Translations under genes and position numbers: made by a program
The notes under the pieces: model-generated
What the model was told of the DNA's origin: nothing
The model's database searches: none
The model's input: the letters and a program-made list of their open reading frames with translations, nothing else
Assembly (NCBI RefSeq): GCF_014282005.1
Contig: NZ_JACFTD010000010.1
Coordinates: 1-64,000 of the forward strand
Direction: 5' to 3'
Origin: Sporosarcina sp. BP05
GTDB taxonomy: Bacteria > Bacillota > Bacilli > Bacillales_A > Planococcaceae
Length of the DNA stretch: 64,000 nt
Shown here: piece after piece, positions 11,997 through 21,625 of the stretch
Numbering within the stretch: position 1 is the stretch's first letter
Layout: every line of letters starts with the position of its first letter

Positions 11997-12766
11997 CAAG
12001 GACGACGCGAAGGGGAACCACGGTTGAATTAGCGATTTCATCGGCATTGATAGCACTTGGTGTTACGCGTGACGAAGTAGAAGTCGAAGTGATCAATCAA
12101 GGGAGAAAAGGATTTCTAGGTTTCGGTGCAAAAGAAGCTGAAGTAACCGTAACTATCGTAAATTTTGAAGAACCTTCCGTCCCTGAAAAGGTATCGGTAC
12201 CTGAAGAAGCAAATCCTGTAATGGAAATACAACCATTTGAGATTGAAGTTATTGGCAAATCCGTTGAACCTCCCGGGGAGAAAGAGGAAGTCCAAATCGA
12301 AGGATTGTCTGATGAAACCGCAATTGCAGAAACAGAACACTATTTAAAAATGATTGCGATTGGAATGGGTATCGATGACATTCAAATTAGCCATGAAACT
12401 AACGGTAAATATGTTACTTTTCAAATGGAAAGTGCAAAAGCTGCATTACTGATTGGGAAACGTGGACAAACGCTAAATGCACTCCAGCAATTATCGCAGC
12501 TTGTAACGAACAAATTGGCGAGTCAATTCAAGGTTGTCCGGATAGATGTCGGTGATTACCGGGAGCGTCGCGAACAATCATTGGAACAATTAGCTGAACG
12601 AATGGCTGATAAAGCAGTCCGAACCGGAAAAAGAATCCAGTTAGAACCGATGGCTTCTTATGAAAGAAAAGTCATTCATAATGCATTATCACGACGACTG
12701 GATATTGAAACATATTCAGAGGGAACTGATCCATTCAGGTATCTAGTCATTGAATCTGTTAGGTGA
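11993..12766 (+). CDS. jag: RNA-binding protein Jag/KhpB
   Basis: 257 residues. The N-terminal Jag_N domain (residues 1-50) contains GRKGFLGFGAKEA. A variable acidic linker follows (about 55-105). Then come a KH domain with GKRGQTLNALQQL near residue 160 and an R3H domain (RVIH... ERKVIHNALS) at the C-terminus. It is an RNA-binding partner of KhpA in Gram-positive bacteria. It overlaps yidC by 4 nt and is followed by a terminator. Confidence 0.95.
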   Translation: MTRTTRRGTTVELAISSALIALGVTRDEVEVEVINQGRKGFLGFGAKEAEVTVTIVNFEEPSVPEKVSVPEEANPVMEIQPFEIEVIGKSVEPPGEKEEVQIEGLSDETAIAETEHYLKMIAIGMGIDDIQISHETNGKYVTFQMESAKAALLIGKRGQTLNALQQLSQLVTNKLASQFKVVRIDVGDYRERREQSLEQLAERMADKAVRTGKRIQLEPMASYERKVIHNALSRRLDIETYSEGTDPFRYLVIESVR

Positions 12767-12811
12767 AAAAAAGTCCTGCAAAGACGAACCCTGTCTCTGC
12801 GGGACTTTTTT
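12767..12811 (+). terminator. terminator after jag
   Basis: AAAAGTCC.GCA pairs with TGC.GGACTTTT across an imperfect loop, followed by a T6 run. It closes the rpmH-jag cluster. Confidence 0.85.
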
Positions 12812-12836
12812 GTATTAATTGTAAAGATGACTTAAC

Positions 12837-12931
12837 TTATCCACATTATTTAAATTGCGACACTAGGAGGATGGAAGGACTTGTGATAATATATTATGTT
12901 AGATAGTCGTGTCCGAAATAGGTTATCCACA
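12837..12931 (+). promoter_or_regulatory. two consensus DnaA boxes upstream of mnmE
   Basis: Perfect TTATCCACA copies at 12837-12845 and 12923-12931, in the same orientation, 86 bp apart. Both lie in the jag-mnmE gap, about 2.7 kb from oriC, and could regulate mnmE or titrate DnaA. Confidence 0.8.
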
Positions 12932-12962
12932 TGTGAGTAACCAAGTCAGGAAGGTGAAAAAC

Positions 12963-14348
12963 GTGCATTTTGATACAATAGCTGCCATCTCGACTCCAAT
13001 GGGGGAAGGTGCAATTGCCATCGTCAGGTTAAGTGGGGACGAAGCTGTCCAAATAGCGGATCGTATTTTCCGTTCACCGTCTGGTAAAAGGCTAAATGAA
13101 GAACAATCACATACAATCCATTATGGTCATTTAATAGATCCATCAACTGCTGAAATTGTCGAAGAAGTAATGGTTTCTCTTATGAAGGCACCAAAAACAT
13201 TTACACGTGAAGATGTCGTAGAAGTAAACTGTCATGGGGGAATTGTTGCCGTCACTCGTGTTCTTCAACTAGTGCTGAAGCAAGGGGCGCGTCTTGCAGA
13301 ACCTGGTGAATTCACAAAACGTGCATTTCTTAATGGGCGAATTGATTTGTCTCAAGCCGAAGCGGTCATGGACCTTATTCGTGCAAAGACAGACCGTGCC
13401 ATGAATGTTGCACTCAATCAGATGGAAGGAAAACTTTCTCGGTTGATTGGAGGACTGCGACAAGCGCTTATTGAAACGTTGGCGCAAGTTGAAGTAAATA
13501 TCGATTATCCGGAGTATGATGACGTCGAAGAAATGACAATCCCGCTGATGATTGAAAAAAGTACGTGGGTAAGAAATGAAATCGATGAGTTGTTGAAAAC
13601 ATCATCTCAAGGTAAAATCCTTCGAGAAGGTCTGTCTACTGTTATTATTGGTAGACCCAATGTAGGCAAATCTTCCTTACTAAATAGCATCATTCAAGAA
13701 AATAAAGCAATCGTAACCGACATTGCGGGGACGACGCGTGATATTATTGAAGAGTACGTCAATGTGCGGGGTGTTCCACTTCGTCTAATCGATACTGCTG
13801 GAATCAGGGAAACAGAAGATATTGTGGAACGAATCGGCGTCGAAAAGTCGAGGAAAGTGTTGAAGGAAGCGGATTTAATTCTACTCGTCCTTAACAGTTC
13901 TGAAGAGTTGTCGATAGAAGACGAACGGTTATTTGAAGTAGTTTCAGGAATGGATACGATCTTTGTTATCAATAAAACCGACCTACCACAAAAAATTGAT
14001 ATGCAAAAAGTGATGGAACATGCCGGAACGGGCAAAGTTGTCACGACCTCTCTTGTGAAAGACGAAGGGGTAGATGAACTGGAAGAAGCAATTGCCGGAC
14101 TCTTTTTCGAAGGAAATCTTGAATCAGGCGATTTCACATATGTTTCAAATGCACGACATATCGCATTGTTATACAACGCGCGTGCCACAATTGAAGACGC
14201 ACTCGCAGCTGCTGAAGCGGGCGTTCCAGTCGATATGATTCAGATTGACGTTACACGGACGTGGGAAATTCTCGGTGAAATTATTGGGGACACAGTCCAA
14301 GACGGTCTACTTAATGAGTTATTTTCTCAATTCTGCCTCGGAAAATAA
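12963..14348 (+). CDS. mnmE: tRNA-modifying GTPase MnmE
   Basis: 461 residues from GTG 12963 (AGGAAGGTG, 6-nt spacing). With MnmG it adds the 5-carboxymethylaminomethyl group to the wobble uridine of tRNAs. It has an N-terminal folate-binding domain ([16 protein letters not shown]) and an embedded G domain with [10 protein letters not shown] near residue 229, DTAG near 275 and NKTD near 338. The C-terminus ends in FCLGK, the conserved CxGK. It heads a run with mnmG and rsmG. Confidence 0.97.
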   Translation: MHFDTIAAISTPMGEGAIAIVRLSGDEAVQIADRIFRSPSGKRLNEEQSHTIHYGHLIDPSTAEIVEEVMVSLMKAPKTFTREDVVEVNCHGGIVAVTRVLQLVLKQGARLAEPGEFTKRAFLNGRIDLSQAEAVMDLIRAKTDRAMNVALNQMEGKLSRLIGGLRQALIETLAQVEVNIDYPEYDDVEEMTIPLMIEKSTWVRNEIDELLKTSSQGKILREGLSTVIIGRPNVGKSSLLNSIIQENKAIVTDIAGTTRDIIEEYVNVRGVPLRLIDTAGIRETEDIVERIGVEKSRKVLKEADLILLVLNSSEELSIEDERLFEVVSGMDTIFVINKTDLPQKIDMQKVMEHAGTGKVVTTSLVKDEGVDELEEAIAGLFFEGNLESGDFTYVSNARHIALLYNARATIEDALAAAEAGVPVDMIQIDVTRTWEILGEIIGDTVQDGLLNELFSQFCLGK

Positions 14349-14465
14349 AATAAGATGAGTGTTCAAAAAGAATGAATGGAAAGGGGGAATCTGCCAAACG
14401 CAGTGACTTGCTACTACTTTTCATCGGATTTTTTGAATTACTTTAATAGAAAGAAGGAAAAGAAC

Positions 14466-16355
14466 ATGCCCAAATTTGAAGCAGGCACGTTCGACGTTAT
14501 TGTTATTGGAGCCGGCCATGCGGGAGTTGAGGCGGCACTTTCCGCTGCTAAAATGGGTGCAACAACGCTCGTACTTACAATGAACCTCGATATGATAGCC
14601 TTTATGCCGTGTAATCCGTCACTTGGCGGTCCCGCTAAAGGGATCGTCGTACGTGAAATTGATGCACTAGGCGGTGCAATGGGGAAAGTAATCGACAAAA
14701 CACATATCCAAATGCGGATGTTGAATACAGGCAAAGGGCCTGCGGTGCGTGCGCTTCGTGCGCAAGCTGACAAAGTCCTATACCAGTCGGAAATGAAACG
14801 TCTTCTTGAAGAACAGGAAAATCTATTACTTCACCAAGGCGTTGTAGAAGAACTAATCGTGGAAGACGATGAAATAAAAGGAGTACTTACACAAGTCGGT
14901 GCAATTTACCGTGCGAAGACAGTCATCATAACAACAGGTACATTCCTGCGCGGTGAAGTTATTATCGGTGACCTGAAATATTCGAGCGGACCGAATAACC
15001 AAATGCCTTCAATTAAACTTGCAGACAATATTCGTGAACTTGGTTTTGATATGGTGAGATTCAAAACGGGCACTCCACCACGTGTGAATAGCAGAACGAT
15101 TGATTATAGCAAAACTGAAATCCAACCAGGAGATGATACAGCGTGGGCATTCAGTTATGAAACAACTGAATTCATCACTGATCAACTACCGTGTTGGCTG
15201 ACATATACATCACCAAGAACACATGAACTTATTAATGAAAACCTTCACTTGTCACCGATGTATTCCGGGATGATTAAAGGGAAAGGGCCCCGCTATTGTC
15301 CATCAATTGAAGATAAAATTGTGCGTTTTGCTGATAAATCTCGTCATCAGATTTTCCTTGAGCCAGAAGGCCGAAATACGCAAGAAGTGTATGTCCAAGG
15401 ATTATCGACAAGTTTGCCGGAACACGTTCAAAAACAATTAATTGCAAGCGTACCGGGACTTGAAAATGCGGAAATGATGCGTGCAGGCTATGCAATTGAG
15501 TATGATGCAATCGTCCCTACGCAACTATGGCCTACACTTGAAACAAAAAGAATTCGTAATCTATACACAGCTGGCCAGCTTAATGGAACATCTGGCTACG
15601 AAGAAGCAGCGGGCCAAGGAATCATGGCAGGTATTAATGCTGCTTCCCGTGCTCTAGGGAAAGAAGAACGTGTCCTAGGGCGTGCTGATGCATATATAGG
15701 CGTCCTTATTGATGACCTTGTTACAAAAGGGACAAGCGAGCCATATAGACTTCTGACATCACGCGCAGAATACCGACTGTTGTTGCGTCATGACAATGCG
15801 GATATGCGACTGACTGAAATAGGATACCAAATTGGATTGATTAATGAAGAAAGACACGATGCTCATATTATTAAGAAGCAACAAATTGAAGAAGAAATTA
15901 TCAGGCTGCGAAAAGTGACGATTAAACCGACTAGTGATGTTCAGGACATCATACGTGAAACAGGCGGCTCGGAACTTAGAGAACCGATGAAAGCAGCAGA
16001 TCTTCTAAAACGTCCTGAAATAAACTATAGCCAGATAGAAAGAATGGTTCCACCAGAAGAAAAGAAATCAAAAGAAGTAGAAGAGCAAGTTGAAATCTTC
16101 ATTAAGTATGAGGGTTATATTGAAAAGTCATTGCAACAAGTAGATAAAATGAAAAAACTTGAGAACAAAAAAATACCCGATAATATCGACTATAATGCAA
16201 TATCCGGTATCGCGTCAGAAGCCAAAAGTGTACTGAGTGAGGTAAGACCATTATCCATTGCACAAGCATCTCGCATATCCGGTGTTAATCCAGCTGATAT
16301 TTCAATTCTTCTTGTCTATATTGAACAGGGGAGAATCGCCAAAATTTCGGGCTAA
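14466..16355 (+). CDS. mnmG: tRNA uridine-5-carboxymethylaminomethyl modification enzyme MnmG
   Basis: 629 residues from ATG 14466, preceded by AAGAAGG; the upstream in-frame extension lacks support. This is a FAD-dependent partner of MnmE. The N-terminal Rossmann motif is [24 protein letters not shown] and GTFLRGEV are MnmG signatures, and [17 protein letters not shown] closes the FAD site. The gap before rsmG holds a dispersed repeat. Confidence 0.97.
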   Translation: MPKFEAGTFDVIVIGAGHAGVEAALSAAKMGATTLVLTMNLDMIAFMPCNPSLGGPAKGIVVREIDALGGAMGKVIDKTHIQMRMLNTGKGPAVRALRAQADKVLYQSEMKRLLEEQENLLLHQGVVEELIVEDDEIKGVLTQVGAIYRAKTVIITTGTFLRGEVIIGDLKYSSGPNNQMPSIKLADNIRELGFDMVRFKTGTPPRVNSRTIDYSKTEIQPGDDTAWAFSYETTEFITDQLPCWLTYTSPRTHELINENLHLSPMYSGMIKGKGPRYCPSIEDKIVRFADKSRHQIFLEPEGRNTQEVYVQGLSTSLPEHVQKQLIASVPGLENAEMMRAGYAIEYDAIVPTQLWPTLETKRIRNLYTAGQLNGTSGYEEAAGQGIMAGINAASRALGKEERVLGRADAYIGVLIDDLVTKGTSEPYRLLTSRAEYRLLLRHDNADMRLTEIGYQIGLINEERHDAHIIKKQQIEEEIIRLRKVTIKPTSDVQDIIRETGGSELREPMKAADLLKRPEINYSQIERMVPPEEKKSKEVEEQVEIFIKYEGYIEKSLQQVDKMKKLENKKIPDNIDYNAISGIASEAKSVLSEVRPLSIAQASRISGVNPADISILLVYIEQGRIAKISG

Positions 16356-16397
16356 ATTAGCTAATGCAGGTCTTGGATTAAATTACTTAATTCAAGT

Positions 16398-16535
16398 TAC
16401 TTATGCTTTTCGTATTGTCTAGACTCCAGCGCCTAGAGTTTTGGGTCATAATCCGTACTGACAAAGCTGCAAAGAACATCGCTTTGTCAGTCCGCCTTAT
16501 GCCTGTAGCCTCTGGACAGGCGCTTATGCTTTTCC
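16398..16535. repeat. dispersed intergenic repeat with inner hairpin
   Basis: The element is flanked by CTTATGCTTTTC at both ends and contains TCTAGACTCCAGCGCCTAG, CTGACAAAGC (hairpin arm), GCTTTGTCAG (other arm) and GGACAGGCGCTTATGC. It resembles a repeat seen in many Bacillales genomes (from memory). A degenerate relative is at 38818-38945. It supplies sequence directly before the rsmG ribosome-binding site. Confidence 0.65.
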
Positions 16536-16551
16536 TATGGGGGGAATATTG

Positions 16552-17268
16552 ATGAATGTTGAACAATTTATACAGGCCTTAAAAGAACAAGGTATTGAAT
16601 TGAGTGAAACGCAAATAGCACAGTTTAACCAGTATTTCAAACTACTGGTAGAATGGAATGAAAAGATGAACTTGACGGCAATTACAGATGCCCCCTCAGT
16701 TTATTTAAAACACTTCTATGATTCTATATCTGCTGCCTTTTATATTAACTTAAATGAACCAAAAGCAATTTGTGACGTAGGTGCAGGAGCTGGATTTCCA
16801 AGTATTCCATTGAAAATTTGTTTTCCAAACTTAGATGTGACCATTGTGGATTCATTAAATAAAAGAATTGGCTTTTTGAAAGTATTAGCTGAAGAACTTC
16901 AGCTTAAAAATGTGCACTTCGTCCATGCGAGAGCCGAGGACTTTGGACAAGACTCCAAGTACAGAGAAAAATTCGATATCGTCACTGCCCGCGCGGTTGC
17001 ACGTTTGTCTGTCTTAGCGGAGTTATGTATACCACTAGCTAAAAAAGGTGGAATCTTCATTGCGATGAAGGGAGCAGCCGCGGATGACGAACTTCTAGAT
17101 GCCAAAAAAGCAATTTCTGTTCTCGGAGCTACCATTAAAAAACAATACTCATTTATTTTGCCAATTGAAAATAGTGAACGAAATATCTTTGTTTTTGATA
17201 AAGAGAAAATCACTCCTAAAAAGTATCCTCGTAAACCAGGTATTCCGAATAAAATGCCAATTCAGTAA
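16552..17268 (+). CDS. rsmG: 16S rRNA (guanine-N7) methyltransferase RsmG
   Basis: 238 residues from ATG 16552 with GGGGGGA before it. RsmG methylates G527 (E. coli numbering) of 16S rRNA, and its loss gives low-level streptomycin resistance. The SAM-binding motif [16 protein letters not shown] is near residue 75, and NEKMNLTAI near residue 40 is a family signature. It precedes noc, as in B. subtilis. Confidence 0.96.
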   Translation: MNVEQFIQALKEQGIELSETQIAQFNQYFKLLVEWNEKMNLTAITDAPSVYLKHFYDSISAAFYINLNEPKAICDVGAGAGFPSIPLKICFPNLDVTIVDSLNKRIGFLKVLAEELQLKNVHFVHARAEDFGQDSKYREKFDIVTARAVARLSVLAELCIPLAKKGGIFIAMKGAAADDELLDAKKAISVLGATIKKQYSFILPIENSERNIFVFDKEKITPKKYPRKPGIPNKMPIQ

Positions 17269-17270
17269 AC

Positions 17271-17286
17271 TGTTTCACGTGGAACA
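17271..17286. other. parS: parS site between rsmG and noc
   Basis: TGTTTCACGTGGAACA is an exact 16-bp match to the Bacillales parS palindrome bound by ParB (Spo0J). The last bases abut the noc start codon at 17287, so ParB loading could also affect noc expression. Confidence 0.95.
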
Positions 17287-18225
17287 ATGAGTAAAGAGGA
17301 TATACTACGCCGTGCCGAATTAGTAGAATTAGGGAGCAGTATTGAAAAGGTGGTGCCGGGAATGAAAAGTCCGTTTTCACGATTTTTTGGGAGTGGAGAT
17401 AAAGAATTAGATCCACTAGTAGTGGAAGAGGTTCATCACGAAGTAATTGAACAGGTGAAAATTGAGTTAATAAATCCAAATAAATTTCAACCGCGTACAA
17501 TATTTTCTGAAGATAAGATTGAAGAACTTGCGAGAACAATCCATACGCATGGTGTCATTCAGCCAATTGTCATTCGGAAAATTGGTGAAGGTAACTATGA
17601 AATCATCGCTGGAGAGCGTAGATATCGAGCAATGAAAAAACTGGGATGGTCGGAAGTACCGGCGATCATTCGAAACCTTGATGATAAAGAAACCGCATCC
17701 ATTGCACTTATTGAAAACTTGCAGCGTGAAGAATTGACTGCAATTGAAGAGGCGTATGCCTATGAAAAGCTCCTTGAACTTCATTCATTAACACAAGAAG
17801 CGTTAGCGCAAAGACTAGGAAAAGGTCAATCAACTGTTGCTAATAAATTACGCTTACTGAAATTACCCGATGAAATAAAGAATGGAATATTAACAAAAGA
17901 AATATCAGAGCGACATGCAAGAGCGCTTATTCCAATTAAGGATAGCGAATTACAGTCACAGCTTTTCAAGGAAGTAATTGAACAGCAGTTGAACGTCAAA
18001 CAGCTTGAAGCAAGAATTATTCAAGTTTTACATCCACCGGAGAAGGTAAAAGGTAAAAAGACAGCACCTCAAAGAAAATCGGTGAGTAAAGATGTCCGAA
18101 TTGCTCTAAATACAATCAGGCAATCACTCGTTCTCGTTACTAAAAGTGGGATAGATGTAAAAACAGAAGAAGAAGATTCAGATGACTTTTATATAATCAC
18201 TGTTAAAATACCAAAAAAGAAATAA
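17287..18225 (+). CDS. noc: nucleoid occlusion protein Noc
   Basis: 312 residues; ParB-family DNA-binding protein that keeps FtsZ rings off the nucleoid. The ParB/Srx domain has [13 protein letters not shown] near residue 110. The helix-turn-helix has [23 protein letters not shown] near residue 175. The N-terminal basic/amphipathic region of about 35 residues matches the Noc membrane-targeting segment. It is paralogous to parB further on, and its position after rsmG supports Noc rather than Spo0J. The start lies directly after parS, with no clear SD because parS occupies that space. Confidence 0.92.
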   Translation: MSKEDILRRAELVELGSSIEKVVPGMKSPFSRFFGSGDKELDPLVVEEVHHEVIEQVKIELINPNKFQPRTIFSEDKIEELARTIHTHGVIQPIVIRKIGEGNYEIIAGERRYRAMKKLGWSEVPAIIRNLDDKETASIALIENLQREELTAIEEAYAYEKLLELHSLTQEALAQRLGKGQSTVANKLRLLKLPDEIKNGILTKEISERHARALIPIKDSELQSQLFKEVIEQQLNVKQLEARIIQVLHPPEKVKGKKTAPQRKSVSKDVRIALNTIRQSLVLVTKSGIDVKTEEEDSDDFYIITVKIPKKK

Positions 18226-18261
18226 AAAAAGACTCTTGCCTCGCATAGCAAGAGTCTTTTT
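18226..18261 (+). terminator. terminator after noc
   Basis: AAAAGACTCTTGC pairs with GCAAGAGTCTTTT around a short loop and ends in T5. Confidence 0.9.
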
Positions 18262-18365
18262 ACTACATATTTCTCTACAAAAAATGTTTTTTTTGTTAAA
18301 CTAGAAGAAGTTACAAAATTGAAAGAATAAAAGAATAATAATAGTGCTGGAAAGCAGGTGCAGGT

Positions 18366-19127
18366 GTGGGCAGAATTATAGCGATAGCCAATCAAAAGGG
18401 AGGCGTCGGGAAAACGACAACATCCGTAAATCTAAGTGCTTGCCTTGCTCATATAGGCAAAAAGGTTCTTTTGATTGATACCGATCCGCAAGGGAATGCA
18501 ACGAGCGGGCTAGGTGTTAACAAGGGAGAAGTCCAACAATGCATTTACGATATTTTAATAGACGATGTTAATATAAAAGACGTTATTCGTTCAACGAAAG
18601 TAGAAAACCTTGATATTGTGCCGGCAACTATATCCCTAGCGGGTGCAGAAATCGAGCTGGTTTCAACTATATCTAGAGAAGTACGGATGAAACATGCCAT
18701 TCAGGAAGCGAAAGAGCTGTATGACTACATCATTATCGACTGTCCGCCTTCACTTGGCTTATTAACAATAAATGCACTGACCGCTGCTGATTCAATTATC
18801 ATCCCAGTTCAGTGTGAGTATTATGCGTTGGAAGGTTTAAGTCAACTGCTAAGTACAATCCGACTTGTTCAAAAACATTTAAATGAAGACTTAATGATTG
18901 ATGGCGTTTTACTTACGATGTTCGATGCAAGAACAAATTTAGGGATTCAAGTTATAGATGAAGTTAAAAAGTATTTTCAAGATAAAGTGTACAAAACAAT
19001 CATTCCACGAAATGTACGATTGAGCGAGGCACCGAGTCATGGAGAACCAATTATCATTTACGATTCAAGATCACGTGGTGCAGAAGTATATTTAGATTTG
19101 GCAAAGGAAGTGGTTCGCAATGGCTAA
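18366..19127 (+). CDS. parA: chromosome-partitioning ATPase Soj/ParA
   Basis: 253 residues from GTG 18366 (AGGTG upstream). ParA-type ATPase; monomers and dimers also restrain or stimulate DnaA at the origin. The deviant Walker A is NQKGGVGKTTTSVNL, with Walker B IIIDCPPSLGLLT near residue 125. It overlaps parB by 8 nt, so the two are co-translated. Confidence 0.97.
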   Translation: MGRIIAIANQKGGVGKTTTSVNLSACLAHIGKKVLLIDTDPQGNATSGLGVNKGEVQQCIYDILIDDVNIKDVIRSTKVENLDIVPATISLAGAEIELVSTISREVRMKHAIQEAKELYDYIIIDCPPSLGLLTINALTAADSIIIPVQCEYYALEGLSQLLSTIRLVQKHLNEDLMIDGVLLTMFDARTNLGIQVIDEVKKYFQDKVYKTIIPRNVRLSEAPSHGEPIIIYDSRSRGAEVYLDLAKEVVRNG

Positions 19128-19959
19128 AGGCCTTGGAAAAGGATTAAATGCTTTATTTCCTGGAGAGTCACTGGCAAAAGTAGAATCTGTCGAACATATT
19201 CATGTGAAAAGTATTAAGGCCAATCCGTATCAACCAAGGAAAATATTTGATGAAAATGCAATTCAAGAGTTGAGTGCTTCCATTAAAGAACATGGTATCC
19301 TTCAGCCAATTATTCTTCGGAAAATGGGAACGACATACGAGATTGTTGTAGGTGAGAGACGTTTCCGTGCAGCACAAATGGCAGGCCAAACTGAAGTACC
19401 AGCAGTTGTCCGTATCTTGACGGACGAAGAAACAATGGAGTTTGCGATCCTTGAAAATTTACAGCGGGAAGACCTGACGCCAATTGAAGAGGCAGAAGCT
19501 TATCAGAGTCTCATGGAAAATCTGGGTCTTACACAAGAACAGCTAGCATTTAGACTCGGTAAGAGTAGACCTCATATCGCAAATCATGTCCGTTTACTTT
19601 CATTGCCTGAAAAAGTAAGAAATTACATTACTATAGGTAAAATTTCAATGGGGCATGGTCGAACACTACTCGGTCTACGTAAGAAAGAACAAATTGCACT
19701 AGTGGCGGAACGGGTACTAAGAGAAGGGCTTAACGTCCGCCAATTAGAAAAGCTGGTTCAAACAATAAATGAGGATGTTCCACGTGAAACTAAACCGAAA
19801 AAGCGTAAAGACCTATTCCTGGCTGAGCGGGAATCCAATTTGCGTGATTATTTCGGAACGAATGTATCAATCAAGAAAACAAAAAACAAAGGGAAAATTG
19901 AAATCGAATTCTTCTCTGAAGATGATCTTGAGCGTATTCTTGAATTATTGAACGAATAA
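19120..19959 (+). CDS. parB: chromosome-partitioning protein Spo0J/ParB
   Basis: 279 residues. CTP-dependent clamp that loads at parS, spreads, and recruits SMC. The N-terminal domain has the CTP-binding GERRFRAAQMAGQ near residue 85. The central helix-turn-helix contains TQEQLAFRLGKSRPHIANHVRLL near residue 140. A parS copy is embedded in the 3' part of the gene. Confidence 0.97.
   Translation: MAKGLGKGLNALFPGESLAKVESVEHIHVKSIKANPYQPRKIFDENAIQELSASIKEHGILQPIILRKMGTTYEIVVGERRFRAAQMAGQTEVPAVVRILTDEETMEFAILENLQREDLTPIEEAEAYQSLMENLGLTQEQLAFRLGKSRPHIANHVRLLSLPEKVRNYITIGKISMGHGRTLLGLRKKEQIALVAERVLREGLNVRQLEKLVQTINEDVPRETKPKKRKDLFLAERESNLRDYFGTNVSIKKTKNKGKIEIEFFSEDDLERILELLNE
19776..19791. other. 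parS: parS site inside parB
   Basis: TGTTCCACGTGAAACT matches the 16-bp parS palindrome at 15 positions. B. subtilis also carries a parS within spo0J, so position and sequence agree. Confidence 0.93.
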
Positions 19960-19965
19960 GCGATG

Positions 19966-20005
19966 CACCTATTTTGCCAATTGTGCAAAATAGGTTTTAT
20001 TTTTA
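19966..20005 (+). terminator. terminator after parB
   Basis: CCTATTTTGC (19968-19977) pairs with GCAAAATAGG (19985-19994), followed by TTTTATTTTT. Confidence 0.9.
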
Positions 20006-20029
20006 ACTTCATTCAGCAGAGATCCAACT

Positions 20030-20280
20030 ATCTGCCGAATTGTAGAACTCATGCTAAGGTCACCGCGTCCTGCGGCAACGCCTGAGTAACCAAAAGCCTT
20101 CAGCAGATGTTCCAGATTTTGAACGGAGTTAATTGAGCAAGCTTACTGCCTGCGTGATGTAGGTTGGTTAGCAGGGAGGAATTGAATTTCATTCCACCTA
20201 GTTTTCGCAAGGATGCGACATTCTTAAGCTAACTTCCTTACTTGATCTGGACACAAACACGCCAAGGCGTATTTGATTAA
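20030..20280. repeat. dispersed non-coding repeat, long copy
   Basis: The parB-DUF554 gap holds GCTAAGGTCACCGCGTCCTG, ACGCCTGAGTAACC, TGCCTGCGTGATGTAGGTTGG and CATTCCACCTAG, ending CGCAAGGATGCGAC. The first blocks recur at 31100-31150 and GCGTGATGTAGG recurs at 22748. I see no coding capacity. It looks like a genus-level intergenic repeat. Confidence 0.6.
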
Positions 20281-20294
20281 GAGGAAGTGAAAAG

Positions 20295-20999
20295 ATGATT
20301 TTATTTGGAACAATTATAAACGTACTTTTAATAATTGTAGGCGCGTTCATTGGTCGATTTTTGCATAATATACCCGAGCGGATGAAAGAAACTGTCATGT
20401 ATGGAATTGGACTTGCGGTTGCTGTTATTGGCATACAAATGACATTTGAAAGTACGCAAATCCTGATTGTTATTATTAGTATCGTTATAGGCGCAGTCAT
20501 TGGTGAGTGGATGGATCTTGATAAGAAAGTGAATGATTTGGGCCACTGGATGGAAAGCAAGATACCAGCGAGTGATAAAGGTCCGGGTATTGCGCAAGGA
20601 TTTGTGACAGCCACGTTGATTTTTGTTGTTGGATCGATGGCCATCATTGGCGCTATCGATAGTGGGCTAAGAAATGATCATGATGTTCTTGTCATGAAAG
20701 GGATTATTGATGGTTTTACTGCCATCATTTTAAGCTCAACATTAGGCATTGGCGTCGCATTTGCTGCGATTCCTGTATTACTTTATCAAGGAATCATCAC
20801 GTTATTCTCCACTCAAATAAGTCGCTTTGTTCCAGACGATTTACTGAACTTCTTCATCTCTGAAATGACAGCGACAGGCGGATTGATGATTTTGGCTATT
20901 GGTTTAAATTTAATTGGTTTGACTAAAGTGAGAGTTGCCAATCTGATTCCGGGTATCCTTGTTGTTGGAGTTGCTGTTACTATCGTGCACTTCTTTTGA
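20295..20999 (+). CDS. DUF554-family membrane protein
   Basis: 234 residues with about seven hydrophobic segments. It begins MILFGTIINVLLIIVGAFIGRFL, and the GSMAIIGAIDSGLRNDH segment is typical of the DUF554 (YdfK/YqgA) family. Function unknown. Its 3' end overlaps the convergent yyaC gene by about 90 bp. Confidence 0.85.
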   Translation: MILFGTIINVLLIIVGAFIGRFLHNIPERMKETVMYGIGLAVAVIGIQMTFESTQILIVIISIVIGAVIGEWMDLDKKVNDLGHWMESKIPASDKGPGIAQGFVTATLIFVVGSMAIIGAIDSGLRNDHDVLVMKGIIDGFTAIILSSTLGIGVAFAAIPVLLYQGIITLFSTQISRFVPDDLLNFFISEMTATGGLMILAIGLNLIGLTKVRVANLIPGILVVGVAVTIVHFF

Positions 21000-21551
21000 C
21001 TTGCGTCGCCCGTGTGCAAGTTGCAATGCCCGAGCGATAGTGCGACTCATCTCATATGGAAGGTAGAGACGGGTACTTTGCAAAACGGCGTGTTCCATGA
21101 ACCCAGCAATATTGACGATTCCTTTTATGGATACGTCTCCAACAGGGGGCAGATCTTTACCGACCGCTTTGCCAGGGTGTATAGGCCCGCTATTAAAAAG
21201 CAACTGACCAATAGAACTGACTTGTCCCAGGCAGGCATCGATCGCTACGATGAAAGCGGAGGGATTAGTGAGTTTGGTTTCATCTATACGTTGTTGCAGA
21301 TTTAAAGCATGTAATGGACTTTCCAATGTACCGATTACAGTGAACGGGAACAGGGGAGACTCGGATAGGAAAGAACCAGTTAGTGGTCCTAGCGAGTCAC
21401 CGGTAGATCGATCGGTCCCGATACAGAAAAAAATGAGGTCTTGGGTTTCGAATGGAATGTGCTGGAGGAATAATGAACTGAGTTTCCAAACGGCACCCGT
21501 TTCCTTATGGTGAATGCGATAATCATATGGTGTAGAAAGAGTAGATCGCAT
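20910..21551 (-). CDS. yyaC: spore protein YyaC (GPR-protease fold)
   Basis: 213 residues. FFCIGTDRSTGDSLGPLTG near residue 40 and the ...VGKDLPPVGDVSIKGIVNIAG segment mark the YyaC family, related in fold to the germination protease GPR. It sits near parB in spore formers, which supports an endospore-forming host. The Asn/Ser-rich last ~20 residues lie in the overlap with DUF554 and may be an extension. The substrate is unknown. Confidence 0.88.
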   Translation of the reverse strand: MRSTLSTPYDYRIHHKETGAVWKLSSLFLQHIPFETQDLIFFCIGTDRSTGDSLGPLTGSFLSESPLFPFTVIGTLESPLHALNLQQRIDETKLTNPSAFIVAIDACLGQVSSIGQLLFNSGPIHPGKAVGKDLPPVGDVSIKGIVNIAGFMEHAVLQSTRLYLPYEMSRTIARALQLAHGRRKSKEVHDSNSNSNNKDTRNQIGNSHFSQTN

Positions 21552-21625
21552 GAAAAAACTCCATTTCTTTTTTTATAACTCAGTCTACGCTTGCAAGTGA
21601 TTTATTATACGAAAGGAAGAGGATT

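Noticed and set aside
21012..21513. Plus-strand frames opposite yyaC
   Set aside because: Antisense shadows of a recognised gene.
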